A DNA stretch of 6,545 nt from Proteiniphilum sp. UBA5283 (GCA_002408485.1 DHSP01000005.1:1-6545), one strand, 5' to 3'. Shown: positions 1 through 6,545, numbered from the stretch's first letter. Translations and numbers: made by a program. Notes: a model not told the origin generated them from the sequence alone.

Positions 1-372
1 GCTGCCAATATCCCACATTATATTCAACAATTGGCTTCTGAAATCTGGTTAAATGTATCACATCATGCCGACATCTCTCATGAAATAGTAGATAGATGTA
101 TCTTACAAGTTATCGCAATGAAAAGTGATTATTTTATGGAATTATTTGAAAATCAGTCCACAAGCAAGAAGCAATTATTGATTGCATTGTGTACTGGTGG
201 AGAAAACATTTTCTCAGAGTCCTATAAAACAACACACCGCTTACCCAGTTCAGCTACCTTGCAAAGAGCTGCAAGAGGACTTACAAATGACGGAGTAATC
301 GATAAGATTGACAGTGAATATTTTATTACTGATCCATTTTTCAAACTTTTCCTGAAAAGAACTATGTTATAA
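1..372 (+). CDS. C-terminal part of a predicted P-loop ATPase (archaeal-ATPase-like AAA family), 5' end outside window
   Basis: The frame is open from base 1 to the TAA at 370-372 and gives 123 residues with no start that fits, so the gene begins upstream of the window. The TTG at 31 lies inside a conserved-looking stretch (NIPHYIQQLASEIW) and is unlikely to be the true start. That stretch resembles the helical lid after the ATPase core in the archaeal-ATPase-like family, which is common in Bacteroidota. The end of the protein, with LPSSATLQRAARGL, a charged turn and then YFITDPFFKLFLKR, looks like the winged-helix tail these proteins carry. The Walker A and B motifs must lie upstream and cannot be checked. 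The cellular role of this family is poorly known, so no function is assigned. Sampled lines are about 27-37% GC, well below the following genes. The next gene starts within 12 nt, so the two may be co-transcribed. Confidence 0.7.
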   Translation, partial: AANIPHYIQQLASEIWLNVSHHADISHEIVDRCILQVIAMKSDYFMELFENQSTSKKQLLIALCTGGENIFSESYKTTHRLPSSATLQRAARGLTNDGVIDKIDSEYFITDPFFKLFLKRTML

Positions 373-384
373 GTGAGAAATTAT

Positions 385-2541
385 ATGCATGATCTCAATC
401 CCTATGAATGTGCGAAAGAATTTGTAACCCATACCGGCAGGAATATATTTATCACCGGAAAAGCCGGCACGGGAAAAACAACCTTTCTGCGCCATTTTCG
501 TGCGGAAACGACGAGACAGGTAGCCGTGGTAGCGCCAACGGGTGTAGCAGCCATTAATGCGGGCGGGGCGACCATCCATTCGTTCTTTCAGTTGCCGTTT
601 ACCCCTTTTACGCCAACGCCTGCCGGACGCGAAGCGTTGATCACCCGTATAAAAATGAACAGCTCACGGCGTCGTGTAATCCGTGAGCTGGAAGTGTTGG
701 TGATTGATGAAGTAAGTATGGTACGGGCTGATGTGCTGGATGCCATCGATACGGTGCTTCGCAGTGTGCGTCACAGGCGTTCTGAACCCTTCGGTGGCGT
801 ACAGTTGGTTTTTATAGGGGATGTTTACCAATTGTCACCTGTAGCCAAAGCCGATGAGTGGCGGATTCTGTCGGAGTACTACCAGGGGATTTATTTTTTC
901 CACAGTCACGTCATTCAGGAGCACCCACCGGTCTATGTAGAGTTCGACAGGATCTTCCGGCAGTCCGACGACCTTTTTATCGATGTGTTGAACCAGGTAC
1001 GAAACGATTCACTTTCACCAGAAGGGTTCGAGTTACTGCAAAACCGTTATGATCCCCACTTTAACCCGACGCCCGACGAAAATTATATCACGCTCACCAC
1101 ACACAATTTCAGCGCCGATGCGATCAATACCGCCGAATTGGGAAAAATCAACACAGACGCTCATCCATATCATGCAGTGGTGAAAGGGGAATTCCCGGAG
1201 AATGCTTTTCCAGTAGAGCGGGTTCTCACACTGAAAGAGGGTGCCAAAGTGATGTTCGTGAAAAACGACATGGAAGCACCGCGGCGCTATTTCAACGGAA
1301 AAATCGGCACGATCACACGCATCATGGAAGAGAGTGTCACCGTACTATGTCCGGACGACACGGAAGAAATCACCGTATCACCAGTACTCTGGGAGAACAT
1401 CCGCTACACCACCCATCCCGAGACCAATACGGTGGAAGAGGAAATCATCGGCACGTACAAACAAGTACCCCTGCGGCTAGCGTGGGCCATCACCATCCAC
1501 AAAAGCCAGGGACTTACTTTCGATAAGGCCATCATCGACGCGGGGAAAGCCTTTTCACCGGGACAGGTGTATGTGGCACTGAGCCGTTGCCGGTCGCTCG
1601 ACAGCCTGGTATTGAAAAGTCCGATTAACCGTTACAGCATAGGGGTAGATGAACAGGTTGTCCGATTCTCCTCGTCTAAACCAGAAGAAAGCCGGGTTGC
1701 CGCAGAGTTGCGGTTGGCAAAGGAGCAGTTCAGCATCAACCTGCTACTGCAACTGTACGACTTCGAACCGCTTCTTCAGACGGCACGTTCGTGGTACTCC
1801 GATACAAAGGAAAACGAATCTTCCTTCAGCGAAGAAACCGTTCCTTTCGTAAGCGAGATCTGTAATCAGTTGACGGAACTGGAGCAGGTAGCTGGCAAAT
1901 TCAGGATACAACTACAACATATCACCGGACAAATACCTGTCGACAAGGCTTTTTTTGCAGAACGGCTCCGGGCATCCTCATCCTATTTCACCGAAAAAAT
2001 TGGGATATTGTTACGGACATTGCAGGAATCGGCTGCAACCACCGACAGCAAGGCAAATGCACAGCAATACGATGAGGACATCGCTTCCCTTTTTTCGGCA
2101 GCAGCCCTGAAGGCACACCTGATCTCCGCGACTTCCGATAACTTCAACATTGAGTCGTACTACAATGCGCGACGTCAGTTCAGGCAGCCTCCTTTCTCTT
2201 TCACTTCGTACAGCCGCGACAGAACAGGGGTACAGTTGAAATCGATCCATCCCGAACTGCTAAGCGAGCTGGTACAACTCCGTAACCGCATCAGCAAAGA
2301 GGAGAATTTACCGGTCTACATTGTAGCATCAGTAAAAACACTGGTACAAATGGCCGATTACCTGCCGGAGACAGAAAAAGAGTTACTGAAGATCCACGGT
2401 TTCGGGAAGGTTAAAGCAGAACGCTTCGGTACACAGTTTCTTGAGATGATCCATAACTATATCACAGCATATGGAATTGAATCACGCATGATTCATTTTA
2501 AGGAAGACAAAAAGCCGAGAAAAAGAAAAAATAAAGGATAG
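385..2541 (+). CDS. Pif1/RecD-like superfamily 1B DNA helicase with C-terminal HRDC domain
   Basis: This is a predicted cytoplasmic ATP-dependent DNA helicase of 718 aa. The SF1 motifs appear in order: Walker A GKAGTGKTT (residues 25-33, K31), motif Ia VAPTGVAA (49-56), Walker B VIDE (D108, E109), motif III IGDVYQLSPV with the Q149 sensor, RIFRQ (189-193), motif V AWAITIHKSQG (366-376) and motif VI GQVYVALSR (393-401, arginine finger R401). The FNGKIGTI and VMFVKND segments between them are typical of Pif1/RecD2 proteins. Residues from about 420 to 615 match nothing I recognise. Residues about 622-694 fit an HRDC fold, including LLKIHGFGKVKAERFG, and the last 13 residues are a lysine/arginine-rich tail. 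ATG 385 is preferred. An in-frame GTG at 373, directly after the upstream TAA, would add only four residues (MRNY). All helicase motifs are intact. A role in repair or in resolving DNA structures is inferred from the family. Confidence 0.88.
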   Translation: MHDLNPYECAKEFVTHTGRNIFITGKAGTGKTTFLRHFRAETTRQVAVVAPTGVAAINAGGATIHSFFQLPFTPFTPTPAGREALITRIKMNSSRRRVIRELEVLVIDEVSMVRADVLDAIDTVLRSVRHRRSEPFGGVQLVFIGDVYQLSPVAKADEWRILSEYYQGIYFFHSHVIQEHPPVYVEFDRIFRQSDDLFIDVLNQVRNDSLSPEGFELLQNRYDPHFNPTPDENYITLTTHNFSADAINTAELGKINTDAHPYHAVVKGEFPENAFPVERVLTLKEGAKVMFVKNDMEAPRRYFNGKIGTITRIMEESVTVLCPDDTEEITVSPVLWENIRYTTHPETNTVEEEIIGTYKQVPLRLAWAITIHKSQGLTFDKAIIDAGKAFSPGQVYVALSRCRSLDSLVLKSPINRYSIGVDEQVVRFSSSKPEESRVAAELRLAKEQFSINLLLQLYDFEPLLQTARSWYSDTKENESSFSEETVPFVSEICNQLTELEQVAGKFRIQLQHITGQIPVDKAFFAERLRASSSYFTEKIGILLRTLQESAATTDSKANAQQYDEDIASLFSAAALKAHLISATSDNFNIESYYNARRQFRQPPFSFTSYSRDRTGVQLKSIHPELLSELVQLRNRISKEENLPVYIVASVKTLVQMADYLPETEKELLKIHGFGKVKAERFGTQFLEMIHNYITAYGIESRMIHFKEDKKPRKRKNKG
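660..690. repeat. Perfect 10-bp inverted repeat inside the helicase gene
   Basis: Bases 660-669 (CAGCTCACGG) are the exact reverse complement of 681-690 (CCGTGAGCTG), with an 11-nt loop. The repeat falls between motif Ia and Walker B of the helicase and encodes the residues around the RRRVIREL segment. No T-run follows on either strand, so it is not a classical terminator. It could be a chance effect of codon choice. Confidence 0.4.
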
Positions 2542-2579
2542 GCCCTGCCGTAGAACCTAGCCGGGAGCAATAACAAGTA

Positions 2580-2612
2580 AACGGGAGCACCTCTATCAAA
2601 AGTGCTCCCGTT
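2580..2612. terminator. Probable bidirectional terminator hairpin between convergent genes
   Basis: The 11-bp arm at 2580-2590 (AACGGGAGCAC) pairs perfectly with 2602-2612 (GTGCTCCCGTT), leaving an 11-nt loop. It lies 38 bp after the helicase stop and 135 bp after the GH3 stop on the other strand, where a shared transcription end is expected. The AA and TT at the stem ends give only a short U tract in either direction, so termination may be weaker than at a canonical Rho-independent site. The rest of the 206-bp spacer (2542-2747) is AT-rich, with no ORF and no other strong stem. Confidence 0.65.
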
Positions 2613-2708
2613 ACATCAATTCTGTCGCCAGTTATTCACCAAGAAACTGTTTTGAATTTTATATTCCTATTTATTAGGCATTTTCTCGCTATGACAAAGT
2701 CCGAACAA

Positions 2709-2731
2709 ATTTAGCTTTTCTCATTTAGCTT
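2709..2731. repeat. Short direct repeat in the convergent spacer
   Basis: The 9-mer ATTTAGCTT occurs at 2709-2717 and again at 2723-2731, 14 bp apart. It lies in AT-rich DNA just past the 3' end of the GH3 gene. No function is assigned, and a chance duplication is plausible. Confidence 0.3.
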
Positions 2732-2747
2732 AACGAAATAGTTCATC

Positions 2748-5096
2748 TTATTTGTTGGGTGTCTCCCATGTTTTTGTCGCCGTGCAATGAATACCGGCGA
2801 TCTGGTCGCCAACCTGCAGCATAAACTCACCTTCTTCCAGCGTCCATTGTCCCTTTTCATTGACAAATGCCAGTGCTTCGCCTTTTAGTTCGAAAGTGAC
2901 CGTCCGGGTCTCTCCCGGTTTGAGTGAGATTTTCTCAAACGCTCTCAGGCGACGCACATCGGGAGAGAGGGATGCCACCAGGTCACTGCTAAAGAGCAAT
3001 ACGGCCTCTTTTCCTTCCCGGGCTCCGCTGTTGGTAACATCTACTGATACGGAGATCACATCTTCCGCCGTAAAAAGCATGTCGCTCACGCGGAGGTTGG
3101 TATAGTCGAAAGAGGTATAGCTCAGTCCATAGCCAAACGGATATTGTACCGACGTCTGCGCCCCGTAATCGTAGGCACCCTCCATCTTTCCATCGATATT
3201 CTGACTGGGTTTATGGTCATAGGTAATCAGGCCCTGTTCGTATTTCGGATAGGTGTAAGGCAGTTTTCCACTCGGGTTCACATCGCCGCTCAGGATATCC
3301 GCCAGCGCATCCCCTCCAAAATTTCCGGGCAGATAGGCCTGTATGACTGCCATTGCACCCGGTTCAATCTTGCGGATCAGCCGTGGACGTCCTTCATTCA
3401 GTACCAGGATTACAGGCTTGCCGGTTTTTTGTAACGCCAGGGCCAATTCTGTCTGATTCTCAGAGAGACTCAGTTCATCCAGGTTTCCGGGTGTTTCACA
3501 ATAGGAGTTTTCGCCCAGGCAAAGCACGATATAGTCCACTCCTCCGGCTGCTACGGCGGCTTTTGCTATTTCGGGTGCGTTCTCCTCGAAGTACTGTCCA
3601 TCCATTTTATAAGTGACGCCGGGTTCGTATCGCACGTTGGAGGCCCCAAATTTCCGCTGCAACGCTTCGTAGATAGTATTGTAGTCCTGCGCAAACTCCT
3701 CCGCCTTTTCGCCTTGCCAGGAATAGCTCCACCCTCCATTAAGAGTACGCATAGAATGGGCATTGGGACCTGTTACAAGAATACGGGCATTAACGGGTAA
3801 CGGAAGGATATTGTTTTCATTTTTCAGCAAGGTAATCGACTCATCCGCTGCTGATTTCGCGATTCCTTCGTTCCCGCTATTTCCAAAATCGGGATACTCT
3901 TCACATGACCAGTAAGGCCGTTCGAAAAGTCCAAGTCGGAATTTCAATCGCAACACCCGGCGTACCGCATCGTCAATACGCTTCATAGGTACCTGCCCCT
4001 CTTGCACCAACTGTACCAGGGTGGGACAAAAAGCGAGGTTGTAGGGTTCCATCACCATATCGATACCGGCATTGATCGCCTTTTTGACAGCTCCCTTGTA
4101 ATCAGCTGCCACATGATCGCGGCTCAGCAGGTTCTGCACATCCGCCCAGTCGGTCACAATCACCCCATCGAAACCCAGCTCCTCTTTCAGCCATTGCGTA
4201 AGTAGCCGGTGATCGGCATGGGTAGAGACTCCATTGATGATCCCCGAGTTCACCATCACCGAAAGGGCTCCACCCTCAGTAATGGCCCCACGGAACGGCT
4301 CGAAGTATTTTTCCCGCAGATCACCCTCCGGGATAACCGCCGGAGTACGGTCTTTACCCGATACTGGCACACCGTATCCCATATAATGCTTCAGGCAGGC
4401 AGCTACATGCTGGCTCCCTACCTTGTTGCGATCCCCGCCCTGAAAGCCAAGAGTTGATGCCACCGCCATCTGTGTGTTGAGATATGCATCTTCGCCATAG
4501 CTCTCCCACTGCCGGGACCAGCGTGCATCCCTTCCCAAGTCCATCGTTGGCGCGAAGGTCCAGGGTATGTTGCTTGCCCGTGTTTCATAAGCAGTGATGC
4601 GCGATCCTTCTTTCATCAGTCCTGTATTAAATGTAGCCGCCATACCGATGGCCTGCGGGAAGAGGACTCCTCCTGCCGTGTATGTAGTACCGTGGATGGC
4701 ATCTATGCCATAGATTACCGGAATACCCGTCTCCTGCAATGCCCTTTGCTGAATGGTACGGATGATTTCTTCCCATACTTCGATAGTACGGGCCCGGTTG
4801 TTGCTCGTGTTGAGGATAGAACCCACCTTGTATTTTCCGATTACAGTATCGAGCATGGCGCTGTCCACCTCAAAAGGTTCGTCGCTAAGATAGGCATTTC
4901 CTCCTTTTCCGATTAGATCGAGGGTAAACTGGGCCATCTGTCCCACCTTCTCTTCCAGCGTCATTTGTGCCAGGATACTATCAATCTTTTTCTCCATACC
5001 GACGTCTAGGGTCCCCCCGGTTTTTCCGACACCACCATTACAGGCAGTCAGTAACAGAATGAAAAGGAGAAAAAAGAATATTTTGTTCGTTTTCAT
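2748..5096 (-). CDS. Glycoside hydrolase family 3 lipoprotein, predicted exo-beta-glucosidase
   Basis: This 782-aa protein is predicted to release glucose from the non-reducing end of beta-gluco-oligosaccharides. It starts with a type II signal peptide (MKTNK, an F/L-rich core, then LTAC), so C19 should be lipidated and the enzyme membrane-anchored. The GH3 barrel spans about 35-390, with LGRDARW (R189), KHYMGYG (K236, H237) and VIVTDWADV, where D316 is the expected nucleophile. The second alpha/beta domain spans about 418-650. Its GGWSYSWQG segment (W456) corresponds to the substrate-clamping Trp of barley exohydrolase ExoI, and W317 to the other. The acid/base is probably E529 in LGEN, with E534 as an alternative. 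A fibronectin-III-like domain covers about 684-765. Length and domain order are normal for the family. The ATG at 5096 is the start because it directly begins the signal peptide. The gene follows the GH16 gene by 65 bp with no visible promoter, suggesting one operon. Confidence 0.93.
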   Translation of the reverse strand: MKTNKIFFFLLFILLLTACNGGVGKTGGTLDVGMEKKIDSILAQMTLEEKVGQMAQFTLDLIGKGGNAYLSDEPFEVDSAMLDTVIGKYKVGSILNTSNNRARTIEVWEEIIRTIQQRALQETGIPVIYGIDAIHGTTYTAGGVLFPQAIGMAATFNTGLMKEGSRITAYETRASNIPWTFAPTMDLGRDARWSRQWESYGEDAYLNTQMAVASTLGFQGGDRNKVGSQHVAACLKHYMGYGVPVSGKDRTPAVIPEGDLREKYFEPFRGAITEGGALSVMVNSGIINGVSTHADHRLLTQWLKEELGFDGVIVTDWADVQNLLSRDHVAADYKGAVKKAINAGIDMVMEPYNLAFCPTLVQLVQEGQVPMKRIDDAVRRVLRLKFRLGLFERPYWSCEEYPDFGNSGNEGIAKSAADESITLLKNENNILPLPVNARILVTGPNAHSMRTLNGGWSYSWQGEKAEEFAQDYNTIYEALQRKFGASNVRYEPGVTYKMDGQYFEENAPEIAKAAVAAGGVDYIVLCLGENSYCETPGNLDELSLSENQTELALALQKTGKPVILVLNEGRPRLIRKIEPGAMAVIQAYLPGNFGGDALADILSGDVNPSGKLPYTYPKYEQGLITYDHKPSQNIDGKMEGAYDYGAQTSVQYPFGYGLSYTSFDYTNLRVSDMLFTAEDVISVSVDVTNSGAREGKEAVLLFSSDLVASLSPDVRRLRAFEKISLKPGETRTVTFELKGEALAFVNEKGQWTLEEGEFMLQVGDQIAGIHCTATKTWETPNK

Positions 5097-5161
5097 TTTA
5101 TTATTCTTTTAAGCATTCAGCTATAAGCTAAGCTCATGTTTATATATTTTGTTTCGTGATT

Positions 5162-6280
5162 CTACTTCTGATACACCCGCACATAATCGATCTCGTAGGT
5201 GGCGGGAAGCTTCGACTCGTCGACACCCTGCGCGCCGCCCCAGTTGCCTCCCCATGCCAGGTTCAGCTTCAGGTAGAAGGGCACGTTGAAGGGCCAGGTC
5301 TCCTTGTTTCCGGTGCCGTCGTTGTTGAACCGGAAATACTCCACGCCATCCACGAATCCCTTTATATAGTCTGCGGTCCACTCCACCGCGTAAATGTGGA
5401 ACGCTGTTTCGGCAGTTTTAACCTCTATCCGCGCGGTTTTCTGGGTTCCGATTGTATGGTTGTAGGCTTTTGTATGCACAGAAGCGTGTATCCACCCGGG
5501 ATCATAACCCACATACTCCATGATGTCGATTTCCCCGTCGAGGGGCCAGTTGAGGGGTTCTTTTTCCGGCAACATCCAGAAGGCGGGCCAGGTACCTTTG
5601 CCGCCCGGGACCCGCAGTCGAGCCTCGAAGTAACCGTAAGTCCAGCTCTCAATAGTATTGATGCGCGCCGAGATGATATCGGTTCCGCTTTTGCGGGCGA
5701 TGATCTTCAGCGTACCGTCGTGGATTGCCGCCACCGTGTCGGTGCCCCTGAATCCCCCCACATAAGTCTGCAGTTCATTGTTGACCGTACCCTTGGGAAG
5801 GTTTTCGTACCACCATTTTTGCGTGTCGGGTAGGGCAGGCTTGCCGCTGCTCAACCGGGGGGCATCAAACTCTTCCGCCCAGACGAGGTTATAACCTGTC
5901 GGCACATAATTTCCGATGGTGCCGGCGTCCTGCGAAACTGTATATTTCTGGCTGTACTTTCCGGAAGTAAAAGTGATTTCTGCGTTTCGCACCTCCTCTT
6001 TCGGGTTGGCCGTAACACTGATCTTTACCAGGGTCTGTCCGTTCCCCCCTTTGACGGGTGTGAGGCTGCACCAGGACTGGCCAGAGGTTGCTGTCCAGTC
6101 GCCATTGGCCGTCACGACAATGTTTTTGATCTCCCCCTTTGCGGAGAACTGTGTGGTTGCCGGTGTTATCTCCCATTTCACCACAACATCGGGCTTAGGG
6201 GTGATGGGCGACGGGTCATCTCCGCCGCAGGCTGCCATCATCAGGGCCAGCACGATCCATATCGTATTCATTTTTCTCAT
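5162..6280 (-). CDS. BACON-GH16 lipoprotein, predicted endo-beta-1,3(4)-glucanase (laminarinase-like)
   Basis: This 372-aa protein is predicted to cut beta-1,3- or mixed-linkage beta-glucan internally. The signal peptide MRKMNTIWIVLALMMAAC ends in a lipobox with C18. The following GGDD is acidic, which would fit surface display in Bacteroidota (inference). Residues about 32-118 form a BACON domain: NGDWTATSGQSWCSLTP, a TLVKISVTAN strand, then a YTVSQDAG end. The GH16 domain covers about 129-372, with VWAEEFD, NNELQTY, YGYFEARLRVP, GTWPAFWML and the catalytic GEIDIMEY. In the catalytic motif E250 is the nucleophile, D252 the helper and E255 the acid/base. The ExDxxE spacing is the beta-bulge form seen in laminarinases, not the ExDxE of Bacillus lichenases. 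The start at 6280 is chosen because it directly begins the signal peptide. The open frame continues upstream to 6424, but those 48 codons cross a hairpin and the preceding gene. ATG 6271 is a possible alternative start. Confidence 0.93.
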   Translation of the reverse strand: MRKMNTIWIVLALMMAACGGDDPSPITPKPDVVVKWEITPATTQFSAKGEIKNIVVTANGDWTATSGQSWCSLTPVKGGNGQTLVKISVTANPKEEVRNAEITFTSGKYSQKYTVSQDAGTIGNYVPTGYNLVWAEEFDAPRLSSGKPALPDTQKWWYENLPKGTVNNELQTYVGGFRGTDTVAAIHDGTLKIIARKSGTDIISARINTIESWTYGYFEARLRVPGGKGTWPAFWMLPEKEPLNWPLDGEIDIMEYVGYDPGWIHASVHTKAYNHTIGTQKTARIEVKTAETAFHIYAVEWTADYIKGFVDGVEYFRFNNDGTGNKETWPFNVPFYLKLNLAWGGNWGGAQGVDESKLPATYEIDYVRVYQK

Positions 6281-6291
6281 GTGGGTTGAAA

Positions 6292-6319
6292 AGGCTGCCG
6301 GTTGTTGCACCGGCAGCCT
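6292..6319 (-). terminator. GC-rich hairpin with T-run in the leader of the GH16 gene; terminator or attenuator
   Basis: Bases 6292-6302 pair perfectly with 6309-6319 (AGGCTGCCGGT with ACCGGCAGCCT), an 11-bp stem with a 6-nt loop. Read on the - strand, the stem runs into TTTTC, which fits a Rho-independent terminator. It begins 19 bp after the stop codon of the upstream gene and ends 11 nt before the GH16 ATG. No promoter could fit between it and that ATG, so GH16 transcription must pass through it or start upstream of it. A role as a partial terminator, an RNA-stability element or a translation modulator is inference. Confidence 0.7.
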
Positions 6320-6338
6320 CTTAATTAATTTATCTGTT

Positions 6339-6545
6339 TTATTCACCAAATTCAAAGTCATCCAGGTAGAAGAAGCCCGGCCCGGCATGTCCTTCGGCAC
6401 CGAACTGAAGCACGATCCGGTCATAATCCTTCCGGCCGGCTACATGGGAGAAGTCAAACGTCAGATCCAGCCACTTGTCCATTGGCAGGTTTGCGATCAC
6501 CATTTCGGTTTGTCCTTCCCACGGGGCCGGATGATCGCCATCCTG
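6339..6545 (-). CDS. C-terminal end of a probable carbohydrate-binding protein, 5' end outside window
   Basis: Reading the - strand from the window edge gives 68 residues ending at the TAA at 6339-6341. The sequence is a beta-rich pattern: MVIANLP, DKWLDLTFDFSHV, YDRIVLQFG and a final FFYLDDFEFGE. The W-x-x-L-T-F-D-F strand and the closing F-Y-L-D-D-F strand are the usual end of jelly-roll carbohydrate-binding modules and of surface glycan-binding proteins in Bacteroidota. The gene lies 58 bp upstream of the GH16 gene on the same strand, the place where polysaccharide utilization loci often keep a surface glycan-binding lipoprotein. The missing N-terminus prevents a family assignment. It could instead be the C-terminal module of another glycoside hydrolase. 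The expected partners, SusC- and SusD-like genes, would be further upstream. Confidence 0.65.
   Translation of the reverse strand, partial: QDGDHPAPWEGQTEMVIANLPMDKWLDLTFDFSHVAGRKDYDRIVLQFGAEGHAGPGFFYLDDFEFGE

Noticed and set aside
2011..2250. A - strand open frame of 79 codons opposite the helicase gene
   Set aside because: It is antisense to the helicase coding sequence and has no domain, no signal and no sensible context.
2613..2747. Possible small gene or regulatory RNA in the convergent spacer
   Set aside because: The AT-rich stretch has no ORF with a plausible start, no strong stem and no recognisable promoter; only a 9-bp direct repeat was seen.
5111..5136. AGCT-containing partial palindrome (around AGCTATAAGCTAAGCT) between the GH16 and GH3 genes
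   Set aside because: The possible stems are only about 4 bp and AT-rich, too weak to call a terminator or operator.
5097..5161. Possible independent promoter for the GH3 gene
   Set aside because: The 65-bp spacer on the - strand is AT-rich but has no recognisable Bacteroides -7 element (TAnnTTTG), so co-transcription with the GH16 gene is simpler.
5156..5833. A 225-codon open frame on the + strand opposite the GH16 gene
   Set aside because: It lies entirely antisense to a well-supported GH16 catalytic domain in GC-rich DNA, where long shadow frames are expected, and its translation shows no recognisable domain.
6281..6424. A 48-codon N-terminal extension of the GH16 frame
   Set aside because: It crosses the leader hairpin and overlaps the end of the upstream gene. 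The lipoprotein signal peptide begins cleanly at 6280, and an extension would bury it internally.

Overview
The window looks like part of a Bacteroidota chromosome, most likely order Bacteroidales. The evidence is two lipoprotein glycoside hydrolases (GH3 and GH16) encoded in tandem, a BACON domain in one of them, a Pif1/RecD-like helicase with a C-terminal HRDC domain, and A-rich start regions without strong Shine-Dalgarno sequences. I cannot name the genus from sequence alone. No rRNA, tRNA, CRISPR array, transposase or phage gene was seen.

Layout: two transcription units converge near 2.6 kb. On the + strand, positions 1-372 hold the 3' end of an AT-rich gene for a predicted P-loop ATPase with a C-terminal winged-helix-like region. 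A 718-aa helicase gene (385-2541) follows with almost no gap. A perfect hairpin at 2580-2612 lies in the 206-bp convergent spacer. On the - strand, reading right to left, there are three genes. The first is the 3' end of a gene whose product ends in a beta-rich, carbohydrate-binding-module-like segment (6339-6545). The second is a BACON-GH16 lipoprotein endo-beta-glucanase (5162-6280). The third is a GH3 lipoprotein exo-beta-glucosidase (2748-5096).

The three - strand genes look like the downstream end of a polysaccharide utilization locus for a beta-glucan. In this model the upstream protein and the GH16 enzyme act at the cell surface to bind and cut beta-1,3- or mixed beta-1,3/1,4-glucan, and the GH3 enzyme trims the oligosaccharides to glucose. 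SusC/SusD-type genes would be expected beyond position 6545 and are not visible here.

The most notable non-coding signal is a strong GC-rich hairpin followed by four Ts on the - strand. It ends only 11 nt before the GH16 start codon, so it may reduce read-through or translation between the binding protein and the enzymes. Base composition also shifts sharply at about 373, from roughly one-third GC in sampled lines of the ATPase fragment to above 50% soon after. This suggests the ATPase gene has a different history from the helicase. I found no convincing new system; the findings below are modest and testable.
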